Of a stretch of DNA of 64,000 nucleotides, positions 18,582-27,200 are shown in pieces. The stretch covers positions 248,001-312,000 of the forward strand of contig CAWKHA010000001.1 of the NCBI GenBank assembly GCA_963849365.1. Reading direction: 5' to 3'. The position numbers were made by a program, and so were the translations under genes. The notes under the pieces were generated by a model. It worked only from the letters and a program-made list of their open reading frames with translations, made no database searches and was not told where the DNA came from. This DNA is from CAVQCJ01 sp963849365 (lineage in GTDB: Bacteria > Actinomycetota > Actinomycetes > Prado026). Each line of letters starts with the position of its first letter. Position 1 is the first letter of the stretch.

Positions 18582-19626
18582 CGAGCCGCCAGGTGGTCAG
18601 GCCGGCCGGCTCGAAGGTCACCTCGGACACGGTCAGGCCCATCTTGATCATCTCCTCGGCGACGAGGTGCCTCCGGTCGAAGAGGCAGTAGAAGATCATG
18701 TAGCCGCCGCCGCCGGCGCCGGTGACCTTCCCCCCGAGAGCGCCTGCGCGCAGCGCCACGTCGTACAGCTCGTCGATGAACGGCGTGGCGATCTTGGGGC
18801 TTAGCCGGCGCTTGGCGTGCCAGGCCTCGTCCAGCAGCCGGCCGAAGTCGTCCTGCCGGCCGCGCAGCAAGGCGTCCTTCATGTCCCTGGCCAGGCTGCG
18901 CTGCTGGCGCAGGCCCTCCACCGACTCGGCCTCCCCCGCCTCGTACCGGTGCGTCTGGTCGTCGATGATGTGGTCGGACAGCCTGGTCCTGCCGGTGTAC
19001 ACCAGCAGCAGGTTGTGCTCGAGCTCGTTGACGGTGTCCGGCCGGATCCGCAACGGGTTCACCACGACCCGGTCCGCCCCGAACTCGATGAAGTTGAAGC
19101 CTCCGAAGGTCGCCGCGTAGTGGTCCTGGAGGCCGCCCCGGATACCGAGGTCCTCCCGCTCGACCTGGTACGCGATCTCCGCCACCCGGTAGTCGGTGAG
19201 GGCCAGCTTGTACCGCTCCTGGAGGACCCCGACCAGCGCCACGACCATCGCGGACGACGCGCCGAGCCCCGACCCCGGCGGTGCGCTGGAGTGCAGGAAC
19301 AGGTCGAAGCCGTCCCGCTCCCGGTCGATCAACCGCCGAACCGCCGCTTTGGCCAGGTCCAGGTCGCCGTCGAACGACACCGGCTCGTCCACGCCGAACT
19401 CCACCGACAGCCCGTAGTCCAGCGACCGGACGGTGACCTGACGGTCCGGTCGGGGGCGCAGGCTGGCGAAGGCGTAGCGGTTGATGGTCGCGGACAGCAC
19501 CGCGCCACCCTCCTGCGCCGGGAAGGGCGGGACGTCGGTGCCGCCTCCGGCGAAGCTGATCCGCAACGGGGCCCGGGCCCGGATCAGGGTGTCGGCCGGC
19601 GCCCCGCCCGGTCCGTCGCTCGTCAT
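18574..19626 (-). CDS. hddA: GHMP kinase, D-glycero-D-manno-heptose 7-phosphate kinase (HddA-like)
   Basis: 350 residues. GHMP-kinase motifs in order: RAPLRISFAGGGTDVPPF (N-terminal substrate loop), the ATP loop PPGSGLGASSA near residue 120, and motif 3 KVTGAGGGGYMIF near residue 305. The GGGTDVPPF signature separates heptose/fucose kinases from galactokinases, and the neighbouring gmhA and gmhB fix the substrate as heptose 7-phosphate by context. HddA belongs to the GDP-heptose route; the matching guanylyltransferase (HddC) is not in the window. ATG at 19626; a -10-like TAAGGT sits at 19676-19681. Confidence 0.88.
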   Translation of the reverse strand: MTSDGPGGAPADTLIRARAPLRISFAGGGTDVPPFPAQEGGAVLSATINRYAFASLRPRPDRQVTVRSLDYGLSVEFGVDEPVSFDGDLDLAKAAVRRLIDRERDGFDLFLHSSAPPGSGLGASSAMVVALVGVLQERYKLALTDYRVAEIAYQVEREDLGIRGGLQDHYAATFGGFNFIEFGADRVVVNPLRIRPDTVNELEHNLLLVYTGRTRLSDHIIDDQTHRYEAGEAESVEGLRQQRSLARDMKDALLRGRQDDFGRLLDEAWHAKRRLSPKIATPFIDELYDVALRAGALGGKVTGAGGGGYMIFYCLFDRRHLVAEEMIKMGLTVSEVTFEPAGLTTWRLGG

Positions 19627-19675
19627 CAGAGGCCGCCTGTCCGTCGGGCCGGGGGTGCCGGCGCGTGCACGCCGG

Positions 19676-19681
19676 ACCTTA
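19676..19681 (-). promoter_or_regulatory. -10 candidate for the hddA-gmhA-gmhB operon
   Basis: TAAGGT on the minus strand, 49 nt upstream of the hddA ATG, in the 142-bp gap shared with the divergent acyltransferase gene. No clear -35 or ribosome-binding site. Confidence 0.3.
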
Positions 19682-19768
19682 CGACACCACGGGCCGGCCG
19701 TGGCCCGTCCGCGCCGGCTGCGCGGGTCACCCTCGACGTGCCAGGGTCGGACCGTGTCCGCCGACCGC

Positions 19769-20938
19769 ATGCCGACGCACGACCTGCCGCTGCTGGACGG
19801 CGTCCGCGCCCTTGCCGCGCTCATGGTGCTGACCACCCACGTCGGGTTCCAGACCGGCACGGTGGTCCAGGGAGCCTGGGGCGCCGCCGTGGCCCGTCTC
19901 GATCTCGGTGTGGCGCTCTTCTTCGTGCTCTCCGGGTTCCTGCTGCTGCGCCCCTGGCTGGCGGCCGGTTCCGCCGGCCGGGCCGGGCCGTCGACGCGCC
20001 GGTACCTGGTACGCCGTGCCGCGCGCATCCTGCCGGCCTACTGGCTCGTCCTGGCCGTGGCGTTGGCGACGACCGCCGCCGGTGCCGGCCCGCGCGCGGC
20101 CGCCGTGAACGCGGCCCTGCTGCAGGTGTACCGCGGGCCGCTGCTGCCCGGGCTGACGCAGACCTGGAGTCTGTGCACCGAGGTCGCCTTCTACGCCGTC
20201 CTCCCCCTAGTGGCGGTCCCGGTGGCCGCCCGCGCCCGTGACGCAGCCGGACGGCGCGGGTTGGCGGTGCTGCTGGTGGTCGTCGTCGCGGTCGCGCTGA
20301 CCTGGACCGCGCTCGCCGCGGCGGAGGTGTTGCCGGCCCGGTCCAGCACGTGGCTGCCGGCGCACGCGGACTGGTTCGCCGCCGGGATGGCTCTGGCCGT
20401 CCTCGAGCAGCTGGTCCGGCGCGGTCCGGGGACCCGGACAGCGCGCGTCGCCGCCGAGCTGAGGGCTCACCCCGGGACGGTGCTGGCCCTGGCGGCAGCC
20501 GTGTTCTGGCTCGCCGCGACCCCGCTGGGCGGCCCGGCGACGCTCACCCCGGTCGCCCCGGCGACCGCGGCGGTGAAGGAAGGCCTCTACGCCGTCGTCG
20601 CGGGGCTCCTGGTGGGTGCCGCCGCCCTGTGCGACCAGCGTCGGGGGCTGCCCGCGGCTGTGCTCGGGCACCCGGTGGCGCAGGCGGTGGGCCGCGTCTC
20701 GTACGGGGTGTTCCTGTGGCACCTGCTGGTGCTGTCGGCCGTGTTCTCCGTCCTGCACCGCTCGCTGTTCTCGGGCGGCTTCTGGCCGGTCCTGGCGCTG
20801 ACCGTCGCCGGCAGCCTCGCGGTGTCTACGGTGTCATGGAAGTTCTTGGAGGCGCCGTTGCTGCGCCTGGCGCACCGGCCGCGGCCGGCTGAGCGGGCCC
20901 CGGAGCCGACACCGCCGCCACGACCAGCGCGACGGTGA
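19769..20938 (+). CDS. Acyltransferase-3 family membrane protein
   Basis: 389 residues, about ten transmembrane helices. LPLLDGVRALAALMVLTTHVGF is the family N-terminus with the catalytic-type His in the first helix, followed by GVALFFVLSGFLLLRPW and an arginine cluster RRYLVRRAARILPAYW. A later QTWSLCTEVAFYAVLPL and SYGVFLWHLLVL also match. These proteins transfer acyl groups to sugars or other envelope molecules across the membrane. There is no periplasmic SGNH domain, unlike the second acyltransferase in this window. ATG at 19769; an in-frame GTG at 19754 is possible. The 3' end overlaps the convergent AftD gene by 113 bp. Confidence 0.85.
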   Translation: MPTHDLPLLDGVRALAALMVLTTHVGFQTGTVVQGAWGAAVARLDLGVALFFVLSGFLLLRPWLAAGSAGRAGPSTRRYLVRRAARILPAYWLVLAVALATTAAGAGPRAAAVNAALLQVYRGPLLPGLTQTWSLCTEVAFYAVLPLVAVPVAARARDAAGRRGLAVLLVVVVAVALTWTALAAAEVLPARSSTWLPAHADWFAAGMALAVLEQLVRRGPGTRTARVAAELRAHPGTVLALAAAVFWLAATPLGGPATLTPVAPATAAVKEGLYAVVAGLLVGAAALCDQRRGLPAAVLGHPVAQAVGRVSYGVFLWHLLVLSAVFSVLHRSLFSGGFWPVLALTVAGSLAVSTVSWKFLEAPLLRLAHRPRPAERAPEPTPPPRPARR

Positions 20939-23900
20939 GCCCCTGGGCGAGAGCCTGCACCGACCAGGGGGCGCCTGTGGAGCGGACCAGGACCCAGCCC
21001 GTCGACGCGGTGACCCCGACCAGCAGCGCCAGCACGGCCGAGCCGAGCACGATCCGAACCGGGGCCGCCTTCTTGGCCAACAGCCGGCCGGCGAGCCAGC
21101 CGAGGACCCCCACCGGGCCGGCCAGCACGAGCGCGGTGCCGAAGGTGAGGAGGGCGCCTCCCACGCCGCGGGAGCGACCCGGCCGGCTGGCCTGGTCGGG
21201 CCGCCGCGTGGGAACCGGGGGCGCCAGGCGCCGGGCCGGGACCAGGGCGGCGAGCACCAGCACGGCCAGTGCCAGCGCGCCGGCGGCCAGTCCGGAACGG
21301 TTGAGTGTCCCCGGACCGAAGGTCAGCACAGCGACGGTGGGTCCCGAGTCGGGCGGCACCACCCAGCCCTGCCGCCAGCCGTCGACCCGCACCGGGTCCA
21401 GCCGGTGACCAGCGGCTGTGGCTGCCCAGCCCGGGTTGAAGCCCTCGTCGAGCACGAGCGTCCCGCCGGTCGGCGTCGCCGGGACCTCGACCACCCGCTC
21501 CTCGGGCCCCCACGACCGGGTCGCCACCGCGACCGGAGGTGGTGGCGATGCGCCCGACGACGCCGAGGCGAGCGTCACGGCGTACACCAGCAGCGCCGGT
21601 GCGGAAGGCGCGACCAGGCGGTGCGGCCCGGCGGGCAGGGTGCGCGCTGAACCGGTGCAGAGCCGCAGCGGCAGCGGGGAGCCGGACAGCACGGCCGCGC
21701 GCGAGGCGGTGAAGGCCGTCGTGGTGGCGGCCCCGTCGAGATCCAGGGTGGGTCCCTGGCCGCACGGGAGCGACACCGGACGGTCCGGCACCGGCGGGGC
21801 ACCGTCGACCTGGAGGCCGGTGACGACCAGCGGGTCGCGCCCCGCCGCCTCCCCCGGCCGCAGGCGGAGCGTGATCGTGAGCGTCTGCGTGGTGAGCGGC
21901 GCGAAGGTGCCGGAACCGGTCGTGCCCAGGGCGACCGTGCGCTGCCCGGTCGAGCCGATCAGGACCGCCGCCTGCACCCGCTCGCGGCTCGCTCGCGGCG
22001 CGGTCAGGGTGATCCCGGAGACCGTCACGACCCGTCCGTAGTCGACCGACAGCCGCGGCGCCGCATCGGTGGACGTCGTGATCCAGGCCGTCGACGAGTC
22101 TGCGTCCAGGGCCGCGCCGGGACGGTCCGCCGCGTCCGCCACCAACCGGCTCGACCCGGAGACGGACAGCCCGAGGGTGCCGTCGAGCAGCGCGTCGAGA
22201 GCCGGACCCTGGACCGGCAGGACCTGGGCGGACAGTGCCACCGGCGTCGGCTCGCCGGAAGTGAAGGTCCGGTCCAGCGCGCCGGCCTCCTCGGACGAGC
22301 GGCCCAGGCCCGGCGCGCAGACCCAGGCCGAACCGGGGTCGATGCAGTCCCGCCGCGCATCGGGTGCGCGGACGAACGCCCACGTCGACCCCGGTCCCGC
22401 GGCTGCCGAGTCCGCCGGCGCGACGAGGCTCCGCGCGATCGGCGGCAGCCCGTCGACCCCGGCGAGCGCGAGCGCTGCGCGCCCGCCGCCGGGCGCAGCG
22501 AGGCGCACCTGCAGCCACGACGTACTCCCGGTGGCCTGCGGGAGCCGCACCTGGTCCGCGGCCACCGGTGCGGTCCAGCTGCCGGCCTGGGTCAGGACCG
22601 TCACCGAACCCGGGCGCACGACGCCGGCCGGGCGGTTCCCGAACTCGAGCACCAGCCCGGCCAGTGCGACGGGACGGCCGAAGTCCACGCGCAGCGTCGG
22701 CGCCGCGTCGGGCTGGGCGGACACCCACGATGTCGCCGGGTCGCCGTCCACCGCCGCGTAGGGCGCGAACGCCGGTCCGAGGTAGCCGACCGCGAACGGG
22801 TCGGCGGCCGACGACGAGGCCGTGACGTCGACGGCACCGTCCAGCACGGAGGTGGTCTGGTGCCGTTCCCCGTCGTACGCCAGCACGTCGGCCGCCGGGC
22901 GTCCGGGCGCCGGGACCGACCCGATGGGCAGGGTGGGGCCGTACGCGCTGGCGGCCGCCGAGCCCATGTTCCGGGCTCGCCGGCGCTGCGTGTCGGTGAC
23001 CAGCACGTCGGCGGTCGGCCCGCCGTCCGCGACCGCCACGTAGGGCAGCCCGGGGTCGGTGGGCAGCGAACCGGCCAGCGCCTCCGGTCCGCCGGAGAGC
23101 CCGGTGGCAGGCGCCGTGAGGAGCTGGGCCCGCGGCGATGCGGTGGAACCGACGGCGAAGATCTCGACAGCCGGCCGCTCGGGCAACGGCCCGGCCAACC
23201 CGATCAGCCGGCCGGCGGTCGAGCCGCTCATGCGCCCGAACTGGGCGGCCAGCCGCAGGCCCGGGCTGCCCACCAGCGCCGCCCGGGCCACCGCCGGCGG
23301 CGTCGGCGAGGCTTCGGGCGCCAGGTCGTTGCGCAGCACCACGTACCGGACCCCTGCTCGCTGCAGCGCCCCGGCGAGGTCCGCGGTCCCCCGTCCGGTG
23401 GAGACGAGCGCCTCGACGCCGTCGAGCAGCCGGGTGGCACCCGGCGCGCCGAGCGGTACCGCGTCACGGACCGCCAACGGGGACCGGGCCAGCGCCGCCA
23501 ACGGCTCGTCGCCGGGACTTCCCCAGACGTAGTCGCCGAAGGCCGACGCCGGCTCGAGCAGCGCCCGGCCGTCGTCGTGTGCCGCGAGCCAGTCGGCGGT
23601 CTGGTACCACCAGCCCGGCACGGCGGCGAAAGCCCCGGGCGGGGCGAGGCCACCGGTCCACGCCGGAGCGGTCGCCAGCAGGACGGGGATCAGAACGGCA
23701 CCGACAGCGAGCCGCGGCACGAACCGGGGGTGGCCGCGCAGCCAGCGACCCTCCTCACCCGGCGCCGACGCCGCCACCCGACGGGCGACGCCCGGCACCC
23801 GGACCAGGGCAGCCGCAAGGCCGAGCGACAGGGGCAGCCGCAGCACCGGGTCGAACTTGTGGATGTTGCGCAACGGGGCGAGCGGGCCGTCCAGCAACGC

Positions 23901-24986
23901 GTCGACCGGTGCTGCCAGCGGGCTGCCGGCGGCCCCGGCGTAGCCCACGCCCACGAGCAGCATCCCGGCCAGCAGGCAGCAGCCGAGGAAGCGGCGCTCG
24001 GGCGTTCCGCGGCAGGCCAGCCCGGCCAGCCCGAGGCCGGCGACGAGCACGGTCGCGGCGGCCGGGACCGCCGAGGTGGCCAGCGCCCACCCCGCCGGCC
24101 AGCCCGGCCCGGTCGGGGTGACCAGGAAGCCCAGCCAGTGGTCTGTGCCGCGCAGCACGTTCGTCGCCGAGGTGACCGCGGTGGTGACCTGGGCGTTCTC
24201 GATGTACTTCAGGAACGGGTAGGCGTACCGGCCCAGCACGAGCAGCGGCAGGACCCACCACGCGGTGGCCAGCACTACAGCAGCCAGCCACCAGCCGAGC
24301 AGACGCCGCCGCAGCGAGCCAGGGTCCCGCGTCAGCAGCCAGAGCAGGGGCACGACGAGGACGGCGGCGGCCGCGGCCGCGTTGACACCGCCGATGCAGG
24401 CCACAGCCAGACCGGACCACGCGGCCGCCCGGCGCGGCGACGTCCCTGGCCCGCCGCGAGCAGCGCGAACCAGCGGGACGAGCACCCACGGCAGCATCGC
24501 CAGCGGAAGCGTCTCCACGGAGATCGCCCCGAGCTCGGTGACCACGCGCGGCCCCAGCGCGTAGGCCAGCCCGGCGAGCAGCGTCGAGTCCCGCCCGCCC
24601 ACGCCGAGCAACCTGGCCAGCTGCACGAACCCGGCGTAGGCGACCACGAGGAGGGTCGCCCACCACAGCCGCTGCACCACCCAGGCGGGCAGGCCGGCGC
24701 CGTGGCCGAGCCAGAAGAACGGTCCCATCGGGAACAGGTAGCCGTACGCCTGGTTCTGCAGCTGGCCGAACGAGGCCTGCGGGTCCCAGGCCTGCAGGGC
24801 CCGGGCGAGGAACCGCCCGGGGTCGAGCACCAGGTCCAGCTTGGTGTCGGGGACCACGGACCCGGCCGACTGGCTGAAGGCGACAGCCACCAGGACGACA
24901 GCCCCGGTGAGGAGGCGCAGGCGGTCGACGAGACGGCCGTCACGGTACGGTGTGCCCGCCCGAGACACCCCGGCAGCTGCGGCCAC
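20826..24986 (-). CDS. AftD-like alpha-(1->3)-arabinofuranosyltransferase (DUF3367), intact copy
   Basis: About 1386 residues. The first half is a GT-C glycosyltransferase with ~11 transmembrane helices: VVPDTKLDLVLDPGRFLARALQAWDP-type first loop (given in part) with acidic residues where GT-C enzymes bind metal/substrate. The second half is extracytoplasmic and holds two discoidin/CBM-like segments (AVDGDPATSWVSAQPDAAP and LDADSSTAWITTSTDAAP), then two or three helices at the C-terminus. This matches AftD, which adds arabinofuranose branches from decaprenyl-phosphoryl-arabinose in mycobacteria. The sugar used here is uncertain. GTG at 24986 begins right after the stop of the upstream methyltransferase; GTG at 24968 is an alternative. 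Confidence 0.85.
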   Translation of the reverse strand: MAAAAGVSRAGTPYRDGRLVDRLRLLTGAVVLVAVAFSQSAGSVVPDTKLDLVLDPGRFLARALQAWDPQASFGQLQNQAYGYLFPMGPFFWLGHGAGLPAWVVQRLWWATLLVVAYAGFVQLARLLGVGGRDSTLLAGLAYALGPRVVTELGAISVETLPLAMLPWVLVPLVRAARGGPGTSPRRAAAWSGLAVACIGGVNAAAAAAVLVVPLLWLLTRDPGSLRRRLLGWWLAAVVLATAWWVLPLLVLGRYAYPFLKYIENAQVTTAVTSATNVLRGTDHWLGFLVTPTGPGWPAGWALATSAVPAAATVLVAGLGLAGLACRGTPERRFLGCCLLAGMLLVGVGYAGAAGSPLAAPVDALLDGPLAPLRNIHKFDPVLRLPLSLGLAAALVRVPGVARRVAASAPGEEGRWLRGHPRFVPRLAVGAVLIPVLLATAPAWTGGLAPPGAFAAVPGWWYQTADWLAAHDDGRALLEPASAFGDYVWGSPGDEPLAALARSPLAVRDAVPLGAPGATRLLDGVEALVSTGRGTADLAGALQRAGVRYVVLRNDLAPEASPTPPAVARAALVGSPGLRLAAQFGRMSGSTAGRLIGLAGPLPERPAVEIFAVGSTASPRAQLLTAPATGLSGGPEALAGSLPTDPGLPYVAVADGGPTADVLVTDTQRRRARNMGSAAASAYGPTLPIGSVPAPGRPAADVLAYDGERHQTTSVLDGAVDVTASSSAADPFAVGYLGPAFAPYAAVDGDPATSWVSAQPDAAPTLRVDFGRPVALAGLVLEFGNRPAGVVRPGSVTVLTQAGSWTAPVAADQVRLPQATGSTSWLQVRLAAPGGGRAALALAGVDGLPPIARSLVAPADSAAAGPGSTWAFVRAPDARRDCIDPGSAWVCAPGLGRSSEEAGALDRTFTSGEPTPVALSAQVLPVQGPALDALLDGTLGLSVSGSSRLVADAADRPGAALDADSSTAWITTSTDAAPRLSVDYGRVVTVSGITLTAPRASRERVQAAVLIGSTGQRTVALGTTGSGTFAPLTTQTLTITLRLRPGEAAGRDPLVVTGLQVDGAPPVPDRPVSLPCGQGPTLDLDGAATTTAFTASRAAVLSGSPLPLRLCTGSARTLPAGPHRLVAPSAPALLVYAVTLASASSGASPPPPVAVATRSWGPEERVVEVPATPTGGTLVLDEGFNPGWAATAAGHRLDPVRVDGWRQGWVVPPDSGPTVAVLTFGPGTLNRSGLAAGALALAVLVLAALVPARRLAPPVPTRRPDQASRPGRSRGVGGALLTFGTALVLAGPVGVLGWLAGRLLAKKAAPVRIVLGSAVLALLVGVTASTGWVLVRSTGAPWSVQALAQGLTVALVVAAVSAPGPAQPAAAGAPGAATAPPRTSMTP

Positions 24987-24987
24987 C

Positions 24988-25734
24988 TCAGACCCGGCGC
25001 AGCACGAGCAGCAGGTTCCAGGTGGCCACCTCACGCAGTCCGGGCACCCGGACCACACCGGCCGCCCAGCCCGGGTAGTACCGCGGCCGGGCCGAGAGCA
25101 GCTGCGTGCCCGGCTGGCTGCGCGCCCAGCTCAGCCCGTCGGCGACCGAGACCCGGAACAGGTTCTCGCCCACGCGGTTCTTGGGCGCGTGCCCGTACCT
25201 GCGGGCGTACCGGCGTACCGCCCGCCGGCCGCCGAGATAGTGGAACGGAGACGTCTCGTGGCCGCCCCAGGGCGACAACCAGTTGGTGTAGGCCACGACC
25301 ACCAAGCCGCCCGGACGGGTCACCCGGACCAGCTCGGCGCCCAGCCGGGCCGGGTGCGGAACGTGCTCGAACACGTTGCTGCAGAACGCGATGTCGACCC
25401 GGCCGTCGGCCAACGGCAGGGCCTCACCACGCGCCACCACGGCGGGAGCCCGCACCGGGGCGGACCGCAGCGGCTCCAGCGTCGCCGGGTCACCGTCGAC
25501 GGCCAGGTAACCCGCGCCGCGAGCCGCGAAGGCCGCCGCGAACTCCGCTCGCCCGGCACCCACGTCGAGGACCGTCCGGCCCTCCAGCGGCCCGAACCGG
25601 GCGACGAGCCGGGCCGAGTCCTCGGCGAGGAGCCGGTAGAACCGGGGTGGGTCGGACTGCTCCACGGCGAAGGCCCGCAGCAAGGCGACCGATCGGCGCA
25701 GGCCGTCGTCGGTCGGTTCCCAGGTGCGGACCAC
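24988..25734 (-). CDS. Class I SAM-dependent methyltransferase (glycan cluster)
   Basis: 248 residues. Motif I TVLDVGAGRAEFAAAFA near residue 54, YLAVDGDPATLEPL (motif II acid), ARGEALPLADGRVDIAFCSNVFEHVPHPARL (given in part) and VTRPGGLVVVAYTNWLSPWGG follow the Methyltransf_11 order. The C-terminal part with HETSPFHYLGGRRAVRRY is shared by methyltransferases next to AftD genes in several actinobacteria. Likely sugar O-methylation, by context only. GTG at 25734; stop is 1 nt before the AftD start, so the pair forms one operon. Confidence 0.85.
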   Translation of the reverse strand: MVRTWEPTDDGLRRSVALLRAFAVEQSDPPRFYRLLAEDSARLVARFGPLEGRTVLDVGAGRAEFAAAFAARGAGYLAVDGDPATLEPLRSAPVRAPAVVARGEALPLADGRVDIAFCSNVFEHVPHPARLGAELVRVTRPGGLVVVAYTNWLSPWGGHETSPFHYLGGRRAVRRYARRYGHAPKNRVGENLFRVSVADGLSWARSQPGTQLLSARPRYYPGWAAGVVRVPGLREVATWNLLLVLRRV

Positions 25735-25909
25735 CGGCGCATGCTAACTGCGCGGCAACGGCCGGCCACGGTCCCCGAGCGCCGCCGCGACGCGCACACG
25801 GGTGGTTCGCCGGCAACCTCCGCCCCCAGCGGCTACCGGTGAGTAGTGTGCAGCCCCACACGAGGGCTGCTGGGGCTCCCTGTCGGCGGCGGAGGGCGGA
25901 TCGACACAC
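25735..25909. other. Divergent gap between methyltransferase and GT4 gene
   Basis: 175 bp. The two genes diverge here, so promoters for both must lie in or near it. I see no convincing -10/-35 pair; a purine-rich GGCGGCGGAGGGCGGA stretch about 15 nt before the GT4 start may include its ribosome-binding site. Confidence 0.3.
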
Positions 25910-27046
25910 GTGCGGATCCTCGTGTTCACCTGGCGCGACGCCGGCCACCCCGAGGCGGGCGGCTCCGAGACCTTCGTCGAACGCGTGTCGGCCGGGCTGG
26001 TCGCCCTGGGGCACGAAGTCACCATCTTCACCGCCGGGTACCCGGGCGCGCGACCGGCGCAGTACCGAGACGGCCGGACGTACCTGCGGCAGGGCGGTCG
26101 CTACTCGGTGTACGCGCGGGCCGGGGCCTTCTTGCTGCGTCACTCGCGGGAGTACGACGCCGTCCTGGACATCCAGAACGGCGTGCCCTTCTGGACGCCG
26201 GTCTGGACCCGCACCCCGGTGGTCGACATCGTGCACCACGTCCACCGCGAGCAGTGGCCCGAGGTGTTCGGGCCGGTCCGGGCGCGCCTGGGCTGGTGGC
26301 TGGAGTCCGTCGTCGCACCGCGGGTGTACCGCCGTCACCAGTACCTGACCGTGTCCGAGGCCACCCGGCTCGAGCTCGCCGTGCTCGGGGTGTCACCTGA
26401 GCGCGTGCACGTCGTGTACAGCGGCAACGACCTGCCGGACCCGGCGCTCACGGCCGACCTGTCGCGCACCCCGTACCCGTCGATGGTCGTCCTCGGCCGC
26501 CTGGTGCCGCACAAGCGGGTGGAGCTGGCGATCGAGACGCTGGCGGGCAACCGCGCCGCGTTCCCCGGCCTGCGGCTCACCGTCGTGGGCCAGGGCTACT
26601 GGGAGCCCCGGCTGCGCGAGCACGCGCAGGAGCTGGGCGTGGCCGACGCCGTGGAGTTCACCGGGTTCGTGGACGAGGCCAGCAAGCACCGGCTGCTCGC
26701 ACAGTCCTGGTTGGCGCTGCTGCCGTCGGTGAAGGAGGGGTGGGGTCTGGCCGTCGTCGAAGCGGGCGTCCACGGAACGCCCACGGTCGCCTTCCGTGCG
26801 GCGGGCGGGACCGCGGAGTCCGTACTCGACGGGGAGACCGGCCTGCTGGCCGATGACGACTCCGAGTTCGTGGAGCTGGCCGGACGGATGCTCGACGACG
26901 AAGCCCTGCGGCGCACCCTGGGCAAGTCCGCCGCCGAGCATGCGCGTCAGTTCAGCTGGAGCCGTACCGCGGCCGACGTCGCAGCCCTGCTGGACCGGTC
27001 GGTGCGAGTCGGGTCGGAGCCCGTGGTCAGGTCGAGTCGTACGTGA
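25910..27046 (+). CDS. GT4-family glycosyltransferase
   Basis: 378 residues with the GT-B fold. N-terminal domain: MRILVFTWRDAGHPEAGGSE, the glycine-rich acceptor loop of GT4 enzymes. C-terminal nucleotide-sugar-binding domain from about residue 180: VVLGRLVPHKRVELAI, then the PSVKEGWGLAVVEAGVHGTPTVAF block carrying the EX7E motif (Glu near 280 and 288). Retaining, NDP-sugar dependent transfer on the cytoplasmic side is expected. Start is GTG at 25910. The stop region overlaps the small gene on the other strand by 20 bp. Confidence 0.9.
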   Translation: MRILVFTWRDAGHPEAGGSETFVERVSAGLVALGHEVTIFTAGYPGARPAQYRDGRTYLRQGGRYSVYARAGAFLLRHSREYDAVLDIQNGVPFWTPVWTRTPVVDIVHHVHREQWPEVFGPVRARLGWWLESVVAPRVYRRHQYLTVSEATRLELAVLGVSPERVHVVYSGNDLPDPALTADLSRTPYPSMVVLGRLVPHKRVELAIETLAGNRAAFPGLRLTVVGQGYWEPRLREHAQELGVADAVEFTGFVDEASKHRLLAQSWLALLPSVKEGWGLAVVEAGVHGTPTVAFRAAGGTAESVLDGETGLLADDDSEFVELAGRMLDDEALRRTLGKSAAEHARQFSWSRTAADVAALLDRSVRVGSEPVVRSSRT

Positions 27047-27200
27047 TCAGCGGCGCCTGGATGGGCGCCTGACCACTCACGCTGCCGGCGTGGACCAGCG
27101 CCACCGCGCCCAGCCCCGCCAGGCACATGCCCACGACGACGGCCAGCAGGAGCAGCAGGACGAACCCCTCGTCGCCTTGCGGTTGCTGGCGCGCTCTCAT
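27027..27200 (-). CDS. 57-residue membrane protein, DUF2613-like
   Basis: ATG at 27200 overlaps the stop of the upstream GT-C-like gene (ATGA), and the frame runs 57 codons to TGA at 27027-27029. The protein has a polar start (MRARQQPQGDEGF), one long hydrophobic helix (VLLLLLAVVVGMCLAGLGAV) and an exterior tail ending LITYDST. Size, single helix and tyrosine-containing tail resemble DUF2613 proteins, such as Rv0236A which lies beside aftD in M. tuberculosis. Translational coupling to a membrane glycosyltransferase supports it being real. Too short for most gene-calling cut-offs. Confidence 0.7.
   Translation of the reverse strand: MRARQQPQGDEGFVLLLLLAVVVGMCLAGLGAVALVHAGSVSGQAPIQAPLITYDST

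Noticed and set aside
22860..26348. A 1162-residue plus-strand frame
   Set aside because: Antisense shadow of the AftD-like and methyltransferase genes; extreme Arg/Gly/Pro composition, caused by high GC third positions.
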